From: Sambucus nigra | Lineage: Eukaryota; Streptophyta; Magnoliopsida; Dipsacales; Adoxaceae | Length of the DNA stretch: 64,000 nucleotides | Direction of reading: 5' to 3' | Assembly: GCA_949130495.1 (NCBI GenBank) | Contig: OX422215.1 | Location: forward strand, 7,975,302 to 8,039,301 | In this document: positions 23,460 through 34,822 of the stretch, piece by piece | Position numbering within the stretch: position 1 is the first letter of the stretch | Layout of the letters: each line of letters starts with the position of its first letter | Position numbers and translations under genes: made by a program | The notes under the pieces: generated by a model | Databases searched by the model: none | What the model saw: the letters and a program-made list of their open reading frames with translations, nothing else | Told to the model about the DNA's origin: nothing

Positions 23460-24750
23460 TCACTGATAATACTTGCGCAGGTGCTCTGCATTCCATGCAT
23501 TCTTAAACTCCTCGCCTTCTAGAGTTGCTATTCGGTAAGTTCCTGGTCGAACAACTTCTGTAACTCGGTATGGACCATGCCAGTTTGCCTCCAGTTTGTT
23601 ATGCTTTTGAATTACTATCTTCAGCACATAGTCTCCTTCTTTCAGGTCGCACTTCTTCACCCTCTTATTGTAAAACAAAGTTGTCCGCTGCTGGTAAGCA
23701 GCATTTCTAATGGCTGCCTCCTCTCTGACCTCCTCAAGCATGTCTAAATCCAGTCTTCTCATTAAATCGCTGACAGGGGAATTGAAATTCAGTACCCTGT
23801 GTGTTGGGAGGCCCAACTCGGCTGGTGTGACAGCTTCACTTCCAAATGCCAGCATGTATGGTGATTCTCCAGTTGCTGCTCGGGGAGTAGTTCGGTAAGC
23901 CCCAGAGTACTGATTGTAACTCGTTGATCCAATTCTCTTTCGCATAATCCAATATTTTCTTCAAACCGTTCAGCAGCGTTCTGTTTGTGACTTCAGTTTG
24001 TCCATTGCTTTGAGGATGGCCTGGTGCTGAATGAACCTTCAAAATGTTTGATTGATGATAATAGGCAGCGAACTCCTCGTTATCAAATTGTGTTCCATGG
24101 TCTATGATGAAAGCACGAGGAAGACCATATCGGCAAATGATGTTCTTCCAAACAAATTGGTACACCTTCTCGTACGTCATATCAATGAGTGGCTCAGCTT
24201 CTACCCATTTAGTAAAATAATTCACTGCGACGCCGAGGTACTTGAACCTTCCTCGGGTCGTTGGCAGTGGTCCAACCAAATCAATTCCCCACATGGAAAA
24301 TGGCCAAGGGGAAGTTATGAATGTCAACAATGCTTGTGGAGTTCTTCGGATGGAGGAGAAGCGTTAGCACTTGTCACATTTCTTGGCATAGGCTATATAA
24401 TATGCCCTCATCGTCGGCCAGTAGTATCCCTGCATCATCACCCTTTGTAAAAGTGTCCGACCTGCTACATGTGCTCCACAAAACCCTTCATGGATCTGTT
24501 TAATCAAATCTTTCACCTCAGTGGGATGTACACATCTCTACAAACCTGCCATAATTACTCGTCTATATAAAACACCATTAGTTAGTACATATCGAGCAAC
24601 TTTGAACTTTAATTTCTTGGTTGCAAGCTTATCAATTGGCAATTCTCCCTCCTCGATATATACCCTGATGGGATCCATCCAAGATGGTCCTAAATCAAGG
24701 GTGATAAAGTTCATCTTCAGATCTTCATCTATACTCTGACCAACTAACAC
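23460..24750 (-). pseudogene. Integrase of T
   Basis: This segment would insert element cDNA into chromosomes. On the minus strand it has, in order, an HHCC zinc region (HEGFCGAH ... KKCDKC, near 24480-24380), the catalytic core with GIDLVGPLP (D), FIIDHGTQFDN (D) and SNGQTEVTNRTL (E), and a C-terminal region (GDYVLKIV, ANWHGPYRV) ending RKYYQ at 23460. Stops occur near 24540 and 24360. A frameshift near 23870-23945 splits core from C-terminus. All three catalytic residues remain, so the damage is limited but disabling. Confidence 0.9.
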
Positions 24751-24768
24751 TTCAATTGGGATTGTTCA

Positions 24769-25215
24769 TCATAGATCGGTGCGAGTAGCTGATACTAGTT
24801 GAGCTAGGGCGTTTGCTCTCGCATTCTCCATTCTTGGTATTCTGACTAGCTGAATAGCGGAAAATTCTGACACTAGCTCCTTTGCCTTTGCATGATATCT
24901 GATCATTAACTCTCCTCTAACTGCATATACTCCCATCATTTGGTTTACAATCAGTTGAGAGTCACTGAAGATCATAACTTGCTGCGCCTCCATAACTTTT
25001 GCCAAATTTAACCCTGCAATCATGGCCTCATATTCAGCCTCATTGTTGGAAGCTTTGAATTGGAAACGCAAGGCGTATTCTATATCGACCTCATCCGGAG
25101 TGCTCAAAACTATCCCCGCGCCACATCCTGTATTGCAAGATGAGCCATCTACATATATCCTCCATATAGGTAACTCGTCTTCAAATGTCGAATCAGTCAG
25201 AGTTCCTCGGTGAAA
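24769..25215 (-). pseudogene. Second, archaeal-type RNase H of T (aRNH)
   Basis: The minus frame reads WRIYVDGSSCNTGCGAGIVL, NNEAEYEAMIAG and IFSDSQLIVNQ, giving the RNase H acidic residues D, E and D in the usual spacing. A second RNase H of archaeal/plant type after the normal one is a known Tat-lineage feature. It is thought to aid removal of template RNA; that role comes from the literature and is not shown here. The frame stays open through the domain and stops at 24769. Confidence 0.9.
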
Positions 25216-25540
25216 TATTTACTGCTTCTTTTCATCTTCCCCAGACTTTTCTCGCTCCTCTTCGATCATTTCTTCTTGCCCTTTTTCCAACCGGAGTTGG
25301 TCTGAGCTCGAATTTAATGACCTTATAACATCCACTTGCCCTTTTACCAACCGGAGTTGGTCTGAGCCAGTGTTTGTTGATCCTGTAATATCCGCAGGTT
25401 GATCAACGAGCAACTCTTATTCCTCATCAGGAGTCCTCCCAACTATCTCTGCATCATATCCTGTAACATCCACACGCCCTTTTACCAATCAGAATTGGTC
25501 TGGGCTTGTGTTTGTAGATCCTGTAACATCCAAAGGTTGA
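25216..25540 (-). repeat. Duplicated linker between the two RNase H domains of T
   Basis: DNA blocks of the type accaaccggagttggtctga recur at about 25288, 25348 and 25483. The matching peptide repeats read SDQLRLVKGQVDV and ADQPLDVTGSTNT, with variants. The region is low complexity and Glu/Lys-rich near RNase H 2. A stop and a frame break lie within it. It looks like a tandemly expanded tether. Confidence 0.75.
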
Positions 25541-27109
25541 TCAGCGAGTAACTTTTGCTCCTCGGGGGTATCAGGATAGGTGAACTCCGCTATGAAATCT
25601 GCTACAGCCTGCCCTTTTAGTGATGATCTGGGTTCATAAATTATATCATATTCACCGAGCTCTATTTCCCAGTACATCAATCTCCCTGATTTCTCTGGCT
25701 TATGAAGGGCTTGTCTCAATGGCACATCAGTGTATACTACTATAGTATGAGCCTGGAAGTACGGCCTCATTCTCCTACTCTCTTCAATCAGCGCCAGTGC
25801 CGATTTCTCCAGTCTTGGATATCTGATCTTTGCTCCTCGGAAGGCCTTACTTGTGTAGTAAATTGGCTTTTGTACTCCATTGTCCATTCTCCATTCTGAT
25901 CAACGCCGAGCTAGCTGCATTCTCGGATACTGCAAGGTACAAATACAATTTTTCTCTCATCACCGGCCTGGACAATAGTGGAGGTGCTCCCAAGTATTTC
26001 TTCAAGTCTTGAAAAGCCTTCTCACATTCATTATTCCACTCAAAAGTTATTCTGAGTGTTTTGAAGAATGGGAGACATCTATCAGTTGCTCGTGACACAA
26101 ATCTGTTGAGTGCTGCTACTCGTCTTGTGAGACTCTGTACTTCCTTCTTCGTTGTTGGAGATCGCAGCCCTAATAGAGCTTTGATCTTTTCAGGATTTGC
26201 TTCAATGCCTCATTGATTGACAATGTACCCGAGGAACATGCCTTCTCGTACTCCAAATATGCACTTCGTCGGGTTCAGCTTCATTTGATATTTATCTAGT
26301 TGATCAAAATTTTGACTTAAGTCAACTAGATGATCTGTAGCTTTCTCGCTTTTTGTCAGCATGTCGTCAACATAGACTTCCATATTGTCACTGATTTGTT
26401 TAGCAAAGACCTTGTTCATTAGCCTCTGATATGTCGCACCTACATTTTTTAAACCAAAATTCATAACATTATAACAATAAATTCCCCTAGGGGTAATGAA
26501 AGAAGTACTCTCCCTGTCTTCAGGTTTCATTTTGATCTGATTATAACCAGAATAAGCATCCATGAAGCTCAGCAACTCATGTCCCGAGGTAGCATCCACC
26601 AATTGATCAATTCAGTGTAGTGGAAAGTGATCTTTTGGGAATGCTTTGTTGAGGTCGGTGAAGTCTACACACATCCTCCACTTGTTGGTTTTCTTCTTTA
26701 CCATCACCACATTGGCTAACCAATCTGGATATTTAACATCTTCAATGAAACGAGATTTTTGAAGCTTCTCGACTTCCTCCTGTATAGCTTGATTCTTCTC
26801 GGGACTGAATACTCTTCTTCTCTGCTTCACAGGCTTGATCTCCTTATTCACATTGAGCTCGTGACATAAGAAGTTTGGGTCAATCCCAGGCATATTTTTA
26901 TGACTCCAGGCAAAAGTTTGTCTTCTGCTTCTAAGGAAAGTTATCAATTCCTGTTTTAGTGAGGTTTCCAATGATGAACCTATTTGAGTAGTTCGTTCAG
27001 GGTGTTCGTCATCCAGAATGATATTTTCAGTAGCTTCCACCACTTGACCTTTCACGAGTTGCGACTCATCCCAAGGATCCAAGGTTTCAATTTCTGCACC
27101 TTCATCCAC
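25489..27109 (-). pseudogene. Reverse transcriptase and first RNase H of T
   Basis: This copies element RNA into cDNA. Minus-strand segments in order are: RT start to 26612 (KYPDWLANVVMVKKK, WRMCVDFTDLNKA), an in-frame stop near 26610, RT palm (FMDAYSGYNQIKM; YVDDM at 26360-26374) to 26210, another stop, connection (CLPFFKTLR) to 25847, then RNase H (PIYYTSKAF, VYTDVPLRQAL, GQAVADFIAEF) to 25489. The YVDD metal site is intact. At least two stops and one frame change occur. Upstream sequence (27109 back to gag) holds no visible protease. Confidence 0.9.
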
Positions 27110-27146
27110 TTGATAAGTAGTAGTCTTTTTCTTTGATTCTTCAAAT

Positions 27147-28892
27147 TCATCTTGCTCGGCGGATGAATAATAGCAATCCCAGGTGGAGATTTATTCTTTG
27201 GATGTACGAGCAAGCTTGAGCCTCACATAGGTAAGCTTTTCTCTCGTCAGTAAGGTCTCCTCCTCCTGCATCTCCACCTGTTATAACATTACAGTCAGAT
27301 GACCCAAAGCGTATTGAAAATACCTCACGTTCTGGATGCCTTGGTTTCTTGGGAAGATCGGGGTCATCTTCTGGATCATCTTCATGGTTTCTCTTCTTTT
27401 TCTCCTCTGCTCGACGAGGAGATCTAGACCTTTCTCTAGTTCGGTCATTGTTTCTTCTTTCGCCTCCCCGATAAACATACTTTTCTAGCTTTCCTCGTCG
27501 GATGAGTGTTTCAATCTCGTTTTGAAGAGCTATGCAATTTTTTGTCATATGTCCATGATCCTTATGGAACTCACAATATTTCTCCCTATTCCTCGTGTCA
27601 GGGTCTGACTTCATTTTCTTTGGCCAGTTTAACTCCTCGTTGTTCTTAATTTCTTCCAAGACGTGGTTGATATTTGCTTTTAAAGGCATGTAATTATCAA
27701 ATTTCTTCAAGACCTCCCGTGATGACCTACTTTTGGAATGCTTGTCACCACCATTGTTCTTATGCTCATTCTTCTTAGATTTATCACCTTCCATCTTGGT
27801 TTCTTTGGCATCCATATTCTTCTTTGCAGACATAGCCTCCTCGGCATTCATAATCTTGGACCCTTTTCCCATCAGGTCCGACATGGTTCGAGGTGGATCT
27901 TTGGCTAAAATGTAGTACAACTTGTTTGGCAGCAGTCCACTCATCAAAGCAGTAATCGCTGTCTTCTCCTCATAATCAATGACTTCGAGCTTCTCATTAT
28001 TAAAACGAGTTATATAGTCTCTAATACTCTCACCAGCTTTTTATCTAACACTTAACAAATGTGTTACTCGTTTAACTGGCTTTGCTCCGAAGAAGAAATT
28101 CCCAATGAATAACTCGGCCAGTTGAAGAAAAGTTGAAATCTTACCCCGAGGAAGATTATTATACCATATCTGAGCAGATCCGGTAAGAGTTCCCGAAAAT
28201 GCTCTGCATCTCGTCTGGAACAACATAGATGTCGGCAGCAGCTTGATATTGTTCTATATGAAGGACAGGGTCAGTCTTCCCATCATACTTGGGAGTCACA
28301 ATAGGTGCTTTGAACTTTGATGGTGTTGGAAAATCAATAATATCCTGGACAAAAGGTGTTCCTCGAATAAAGGTTCGTTGTAGTGGGTTCTTGGCCTTAG
28401 TTATTTCCCCTAATCTATCCTCCAGCCTCTGAATAGATCCTTTCCATGCATCATTCCCTTCCTCGGGCCTATTGGTTCGAGCAACTGATCGCGTTGAAGT
28501 GGCTTCCTGGGGTTTATCCTGACGAGCAGCTGGTCGGTCATTGGATCCATCTTGACGAGCAACTGGTCGCAACTGGGCAGATCCTTCCCTTAAATCTGAT
28601 GGTCATCGAAAGATCCTCAACGCTGCATTAAGAGGACTTTTGTTCCTCTTAGGGCCTAATCGATCAAAAGGAGAGGCCCTACTTAATCTTTCCAATGCAC
28701 TGGACCTTTCTGGGGAGAGGGTGACACGTTGTTCAGTATCTGTGGCTCGTACTGACGAAGTTCGTCCAGGTTGATAAGAAAAATCTTTATATTCTTTATT
28801 GCGATACGAATTAGTACGCCTAGTATGCACAAAAGGTGCACGGATATTTCTCTGAATGCTTCGTGATCTAGAATGGGCTGACGCACCGCCAT
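27147..28892 (-). pseudogene. gag of T
   Basis: This is the capsid/nucleocapsid gene. It starts near 28892 after the PBS and leader. The capsid region contains IIDFPTPSKFKAPIVTPKYD and HIEQYQAA, then GTLTGSAQIWYNNLP after a frameshift near 28200. A stop near 28040 interrupts the capsid. The downstream frame (to 27147) contains YCEFHKDHGHMTKNC, a C-x2-H-x4-H-x4-C zinc knuckle, followed by an Arg-rich RNA-binding-like patch (RTRERSRSPRR). The frame fades where protease should begin. Confidence 0.88.
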
Positions 28893-29093
28893 GTAGGGTT
28901 TGGATGAGTTATCGCATCGTTTCTTGCATGACGGTCTGGCCCTGAGCCAGATTCGCCATCATTCTAGTCAGATCTGGAATAATTGGTGGAGCAGATGGAT
29001 TTGGAAGGGTTCCAGTGTTTCGATTGCTGGATTCAGGTATATCAGCCATTGGTATCGGATTGTTATTGGTGAGAAAACGATATTACCAGTCGC

Positions 29094-29111
29094 TTCCCAC
29101 AGATGGCGCCA
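29094..29111 (-). other. Primer binding site of T
   Basis: On the minus strand TGGCGCCATCTGTGGGAA lies three bases after the LTR at 29115. TGGCGCC(G/A)TCTGTGGGAA is, as I recall, a common PBS of plant gypsy elements. It fixes T's orientation. Confidence 0.85.
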
Positions 29112-29114
29112 ATC

Positions 29115-29695
29115 TGTTGATGTCAAAAATTAGATCCCTCTAATAATTCAATCACAGATAAATAAATGAGACAAAAGATTTTAAAGTGGTTCAGCCTTAT
29201 AAGAATGTCCTACGTCCACTGTTATTTTATTGCTGAGTGTTTGGGAATTATCGATTACAAGAAATTCCGTTCTGGATCCCAAAGTTTGGATTCAGGATCA
29301 GATCCCCTACAATGAGGATTATACAACGTATTTATAGCCTTGAGGTTGTCATATGAAAGGGTAATACATTTAATGCCCTTTAAGCGTGTGCGTCTAAATG
29401 ATAAGCATTTAATGAACCAGTTGAACTGTTTGTTATTCATCAATTAATGCTCTGTTTGAGATGCATCTCGGACCGCCTGAGTAGCTCGGACCGCCTAAGC
29501 TTTCTGATATTCAAGAGTTCCTCTGAGTATATGAGTTCCTCGGAGAGGTCTGTTCCTCGAAGGGTATGAGTTCCTCGAAGTAACATGGTTCCTCGGAGCG
29601 TGTGATTATCTCGAAAGTGCATGTTGTTGCCATGTAGATAGCCATGTGTCTTCATATGATTGGTCCAAGTCAGCAGATTAAATTTGGTATCAAGA
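29115..29695 (-). repeat. LTR of T (5' LTR in element sense)
   Basis: It is a partner of 17830-18427 in direct orientation. The terminal heptamer has one change (atcaaga rather than atcaaca). It is followed by ggcat, the target duplication. Confidence 0.93.
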
Positions 29696-29777
29696 GGCAT
29701 GGATGGGTCTTTCCTCCTCACACTTTCACTTTCTTCCTTTTCTACATTCTTACTTGCTTACTATCTCTTAGTCTTTC

Positions 29778-31068
29778 ATGATGGCTCTCCCTGGTAGCAT
29801 TGAGTTTGCTAACTACATTGAAGCCTTGGATGCAATGTGTTCTTATAATGTTGATCACGACGCTTTTCACATGCGAAGAGTCTCTTTGTGGCGCAACCGG
29901 CCCATTGAGTGGAACAAGCTGATAGAGGTTGTCGAGCTTTTTGGTATCCCGAGGATCATGTCTTCCGCTTCTGGTGAGATTTATCCTACCTACGAGGAAT
30001 TTTCTGCCATGCTGGGGATAAATCCTATCATTGCTGCGGCTCTTCTTGAGTTTTCCTATTCTCCTAGGGATTTATTGGTCGGGCTTTTACATATTTCGCC
30101 TTCAACATCTAGACCACTAGTTGTGGGAGGAATGATTTCCCTCCCAGCGATGTTGCAGATCGTGCATTCGCAGGACGTGGGTGATGATGGATATACTGGG
30201 GACGTCATCCTAGGCCTTGTTTCCAAAGTTATGTTGGTGATCGGAGAGATGTTGGAGGACTCCTAACTGGCTGTTATTCTTTCCTGGATGTCATACCATG
30301 TCAACCCTATGACGGTGATACTGGCGGAGACCTTAAATGTCCTGGATGCCTTGGCGGGAGGGTCATTTTGACTTTCTGAGAGGGAGCCATATGATGTTGT
30401 TTATGTGGCTGTCAGAGAGGTTTCATATGGTGGTCCCACCTGAGTATCCCCTGTTGGTGGTTCCAAACTTCTTCTCGTGCTATTTCATTAGCGTGGGCCC
30501 AGACATTGAGAGTTGGGGGTATTGGCTTGTAGAGCACGAGGCACGAGGATTACGCTGGTCCATGCCTTAGTGGGGAGAGATGCTGCCCATTCTGGAGCTT
30601 GGAGAGTGCCAGTACGTCAGACTGGCTGGCCTTAGGCATACGTCCTTCTACTTTCCCTAGCGATTGCTGCGCCAATATGGTTAGGAGAAAATTTTGCCAC
30701 CGTGGACACAAAATTTATTTCCTATGGAGGAACTGACAGAGCGTATGCGCATGCAGCTTGGTTCCTTGTGGGAGAATCTTCGTTCGTCGACTTGTCTTTC
30801 TCAGTCTTCTAGGAGAGTCTGGCATTTCTCTGGTGACTACATCAAGTGGTTGTAGAAGAAGGTAGTGGCCAGGATGCTAGCTGTGGAGACTAGTCGGAGG
30901 TGGTTTGCCATATCTGACACCATAGAGGGGGGCGTTATGGTCTACCCCAAGTTGGTTCGGGCTTATCGCTCCCTGGAGCGTCTGCGATACTCTATTCATG
31001 TAGGGGAGTCTTGGGGAGTCCAGGATGCAGGTGATGGTGGTGTGGGTTCCTCTGGCAGCTATGGGTAG
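29778..31068 (+). pseudogene. Antisense gene 2 of O: DUF7745-like protein
   Basis: The plus-strand ORF opens MALPGSIEFANYIEALDAMC and contains RPIEWNKLIEVVELFGIPRI and YPTYEEFSAMLG, which resemble DUF7745-type domains of plant retroelement-associated proteins (from memory). It stops at 30266, then a +1 frame continues with MLFMWLSERFHMVVPPEYP, broken by several stops, to GSSGSYG at 31068. Total length ~430 codons fits the family. The 3' flank has aatgaaataaat, a poly(A)-like signal. It lies tail-to-tail with O's integrase. T inserted ~80 bp upstream of its ATG. Confidence 0.65.
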
Positions 31069-31540
31069 GGTTTTGTGTATAAGGTGTTGTTTTGTGTTTT
31101 TTGGAATAATTGAAGTGGTTTTTGTGGGTAGTAAGGCTTGTTATTTTTTGGGTTTTTCGGCTAGGGAAGTCGTTTGACTCTTTATGCCAATGTAATCGTA
31201 CGAAAATTTTAGATAATGAAATAAATAAGTTTTTGATCATCTAGTTGTGCCTTTTGATGACTTTTTTCATTTTGAATTATCCATACCAATCGCTAAGGCA
31301 TACAAAATCCTTTTGTCCATATTTATGTTAAAATGAACTGTAGTTCTAGGGGATAAGAAAAGAATAGAATTTTGTGAAAAAGAAGGGGCGTCGGGCTCAT
31401 GTGAAGTGAATGAGCTGCCTACGTACCTCTGAGGGTTTTGAAAAAAATTGAAATTCTTTTTTGAAAATGTTTTTAAAGGATCAGGCCCACGTAGTTTTGG
31501 GTAAGGGAAAAATGAAGATTTTTTTTAGAATAGAAGGGAG
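31069..31540 (-). other. Intergenic spacer of O between integrase and antisense gene
   Basis: This spacer is non-coding. It holds gctgcctacgtacc (31418-31431), a motif I associate with Tat-type elements. Related sequences occur near 58062 and 59926. Confidence 0.5.
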
Positions 31541-32640
31541 ATGAGAAGAGTCATAGCGCGCCAAGATTTTGGACTAAGGGTAAAATTTCTTGAGATGGTC
31601 CAGGTTGACTGGATGCGTCATTTCTTCCCCGTCAAGGTTGGTGACTACAGCGACGCCACCGGACAAGATCTTCTTCACAATGTATTGGCCGCTCCAATTG
31701 GGCTTGAATTTCCCTCTGGGGTCCCAGACGGGCTCTAATATTTCTTTGAGGGATAAGTCCCCTTCTCGAACACCATGATCCTTGACTCTCTTATTGAATG
31801 ATCACGTTATACGGTGATGGTACCCTTGTATGTGATAGAGAGCTTTTAATCTCCTTTTGTCTAGGAGGGTCATCTCCTTAAGATGAATTTGGTACCAGTC
31901 TTCCTCACTGACCTTACTTTTAAGCATGACGCGCAACGAGGGTATTTCCAGCTCCACAGCTAGGACTACTTCCATGCCGTAGGGCATAAAGAATCCTTTC
32001 GGCCCGATCTCGACTACTCTCAGTCATCCTACTGATGATGGCTTTGAGATTCTTATTGGCTGCTTCAACTGCTCCGTTGGATTGAGGTCAGTACGGAGAG
32101 GATTTATGTATCTGAATTCCCTACTCATTGACCATTTTCGTAACTTCTGCCTCAAAATGTAACTCGTTGTCTAATACCAGCTCGTGTGGGACCCCATATC
32201 GGCAGATGATATTTTTCTTGATGAATTTATCCACTTTCTTGGCATTCAGAACTACGTATGACTCGGCTTTAACCCATTGGTTAAGTAGTCAATAGTGACT
32301 AGGATGAACTCATGCCAATTATATTCCTTTGGTGTAACTTTCCCTATGATATTGATGCCCCATGTGGAAAACAGCCAGGGATAAGTCATGTTGTACAGTT
32401 CTCATGGAGGCAGATGCTGTAAGTTGGAGAATTGTTAGCGTTTGAGACATCTTCACATGTAGGATGTGCAGTCATGCACCTTGGTAGTCCAGTAGTATAT
32501 CGAATGATCTTTTTGGCGAGCATATGTCCATTCATGTGGGGTTCGCACTCCTCGCTATGGATTTTCTGCGTCATCTCTTTAATGTCAGCCCCTGCGATGC
32601 AGTGCAAATGGGTGCCATCGAAGTTTCTCTTGAACAGTGC
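31541..32640 (-). pseudogene. Integrase of O
   Basis: Minus-strand homology from the zinc region (ADIKEMTQKIH, GHMLAKKIIR, about 32600-32500) runs through the core. The core has CRYGVPHELVLDN (D) and PQSNGAVEAANKN (E) at about 32200-32050. The C-terminal part (PYGMEVVLAVELEIPSLRV, RRLKALYHIQGYHHRI) ends near 31802. The frame is broken by many stops. The order after aRNH is as expected. Confidence 0.82.
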
Positions 32641-32799
32641 TTTATCACAGATAATGTACTGGGTGGAGAGTCTGCGGAGAGTTACTTGGTCTTTATTATC
32701 GTCTCCTTGGGGGTATCAATCGTGTTTAAGGAGGCTCCAAATATCATAGTACCAGCAGTCGGCTATTTTGAATTCTTCCTCTGTACAGATCTCGATGTG

Positions 32800-33260
32800 G
32801 TAGCAGTGGGTTGATTTATCCTGTTGTTAGGCAAGGAAGGGAGCCATGGTCATTCCTTTGAGCATCTCAATCATGGAGGCTAAGGTGGCAAGGTCGTCAT
32901 CCAGGCTGTTCTTTACTCGGGGTAGGTAGTGAATGGTGATTTCTTGGAATTGGGAAGCTAGTTCTTCAAGGTGTGCATGGAAGGGTAAGAGTTTCTCATC
33001 TTTGACTTTTCATTTCCTAAGTACTTGACCGATGATGAGGGCTAAATCCCCGTAGACATCGAGGCATTAAATTCCCTTCTTGAGGGAAACTTTGAGGCCT
33101 GCTGTGCATGCTTCGTATTAAGTCATGTTGTTAGTGCAGGGGAAATTTAATTTGATGGCAATAGGAGTGTGGGAGTCATCAGGGGAAATTAAGAGGATTC
33201 TAATGCCATATCTTTTTTTATTGGCTGCACCATCAAAGAACATTTGCCATTGAGGATCTT
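32800..33260 (-). pseudogene. Archaeal-type RNase H of O
   Basis: The minus frame reads WQMFFDGAANKKRYGIRILL, then NNMT, a stop, YEACTAGLKVSLKKG, and DVYGDLALII further on. This is the second RNase H pattern (FDGA, E replaced by a stop, GDL). It follows the normal RNase H as in T, confirming O as a Tat-lineage relative. Confidence 0.8.
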
Positions 33261-34822
33261 CATGGGAGGCGTAAAGGATATTCTCGTGTGGGAATTTTGA
33301 AATCCAGACATCGGCCTCATCCATAGGGTAGTCAGCAAGGTAGTCAGAGATGGATCTTCCTTTCATGGACTTATGTGTAATATAGGTGATATCAAAATCG
33401 GCTAGAAGCATCAACCAATGGGCCATTCAGATGGATAAGGTGGAATTTTTGAGTAGGTAATTGATGGGATCCATTCGAGATACGAGTCTGATGGAGAAGG
33501 CGAGCATGTAACCCAGACGAGGGAGACACATGCTTTTTCCAAGGTGGTGTAGTTAACCTTGTAATCGGCCAATTTTTTACTGGCATAGTATATTTCTTTC
33601 TCGTTACGGGTTTCTTCAAGGTATTGGGCTAACAGAGGTATATGAGTAAGGGACGATCAGGCTGCAGTGGCATGAGCACTGGAGGTCAGGTTAGGTATTG
33701 CTTAATTCGGTCGAAGGCTTCTTGGAAAGCTTCGTTCTAGATCTTGGTTGAATCTTTGCGAAGGAGTTTGAAGATGGGTTCACTGATGGAAGTCAATTGT
33801 TGATGAATCGACTGATGTATTATAATTTCCCAAGGAATCCTCAAACTTCTTTCTCCATTCGGGGAGGTGGCATCTCAAGTATTGCTTTTAGCTTGGCAGG
33901 ATATGGTTCTATCCCCTTCTCACTGACCATGAATCCTAAATGTTTCCCTTTGGTAACGCCGAAGACACATTTCTGTGGGTTAAGCCGCATTTGATATTTT
34001 CGCAGTCATTCAAAGAATTTTCGGAGAGCGGGAACATGGCCTTCTCTAGTCTTAGAATTGATGATCATGTCATCTATATAGACCTCGACTTCCTTGTGTA
34101 TCAGATCATGCATATTGAATGTGGCAACCCTTTGGTAGGTAGCCCCAATAATTTTAGACCAAATGGCATGACAATATAGCAAACGTTTCCCCAAGGGGTG
34201 ATGAATGCGATTTTCTCTTGATTATTAGGGTGCATTTTGATCTGGTTATATTTGGTAAATCTATTAACGAACAATTTGATAGCATGACTGGTCGTGTTGT
34301 CCCCAATCATATCGATGTTAGGTAGTGGGTAATCATACTTTGAAGAGGCCTTGTTCAAGTCTCGGTAGTCGACACACATGCGGACCTCTCCTCCTGATTT
34401 CGGCACGGGTACGATATTGGCTAGCCATGTGGGATATTCAATTACACGAATGAAGCCCACATTCAGTTTCTTGACTACTTCTTCTTTTACTTTGAGTGAC
34501 CATTCGGGGCGGAGCTTTCCCAGCTTCTGTTAGACTGGTTTACATTCTGAGAGAGTTGGAATCACATGTTTTGCTATCTCAAGGTCAATGTCGGGCATAT
34601 CATCGTAGGACCATTCAAATACATCCATGAATTCCTTCAGTATCTCCTCGAGTTACGTGCGCTTGTACTCATAAAAGGTAGCCCCTATCCTAATCTCGTG
34701 AATTCGGCAACTAGAGCCGAGATTAATAACAACAGTTTCATCTTCATTAACTTGAATGTGGTTATGGTGTTTGTTCTTAACCTTATTTAGATCAGTTAAG
34801 AATTGTTCATTTGCAAAGTCGT
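33261..34822 (-). pseudogene. Reverse transcriptase and RNase H of O, distal part
   Basis: Minus-strand order is: MDVFEWSYDDMPDID (~34620), EYPTWLANIVPVPKSGG, VRMCVDYRDLNKAS, NQIKMHPNNQEKIAFIT, MPFGLK, then the RT active site YIDDM at 34066-34080, and RNase H pieces to FDITYITHKSMKGR and DYLADYP near 33330. Multiple stops and frameshifts occur. Element L inserted at 34822, separating this from the upstream linker and protease at 41456-42896. Confidence 0.85.

Larger units (their letters stand above)
17830..29695 (-). mobile_element. Element T: Tat-lineage Ty3/gypsy retrotransposon
   Basis: LTRs of ~0.6 kb with termini TGTTGAT and ATCAACA flank 11.9 kb. The target duplication is ggcgt (17825-17829) against ggcat (29696-29700). 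On the minus strand the order is PBS, gag, reverse transcriptase, RNase H, archaeal-type RNase H, integrase, 42-bp array, two plus-strand (antisense) genes, polypurine tract, LTR. Dual RNase H and 3' antisense genes are Tat hallmarks. Scattered stops and an apparent lack of protease make it defective. Its LTRs are very alike, so it is the youngest large element here by eye. Confidence 0.93.
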
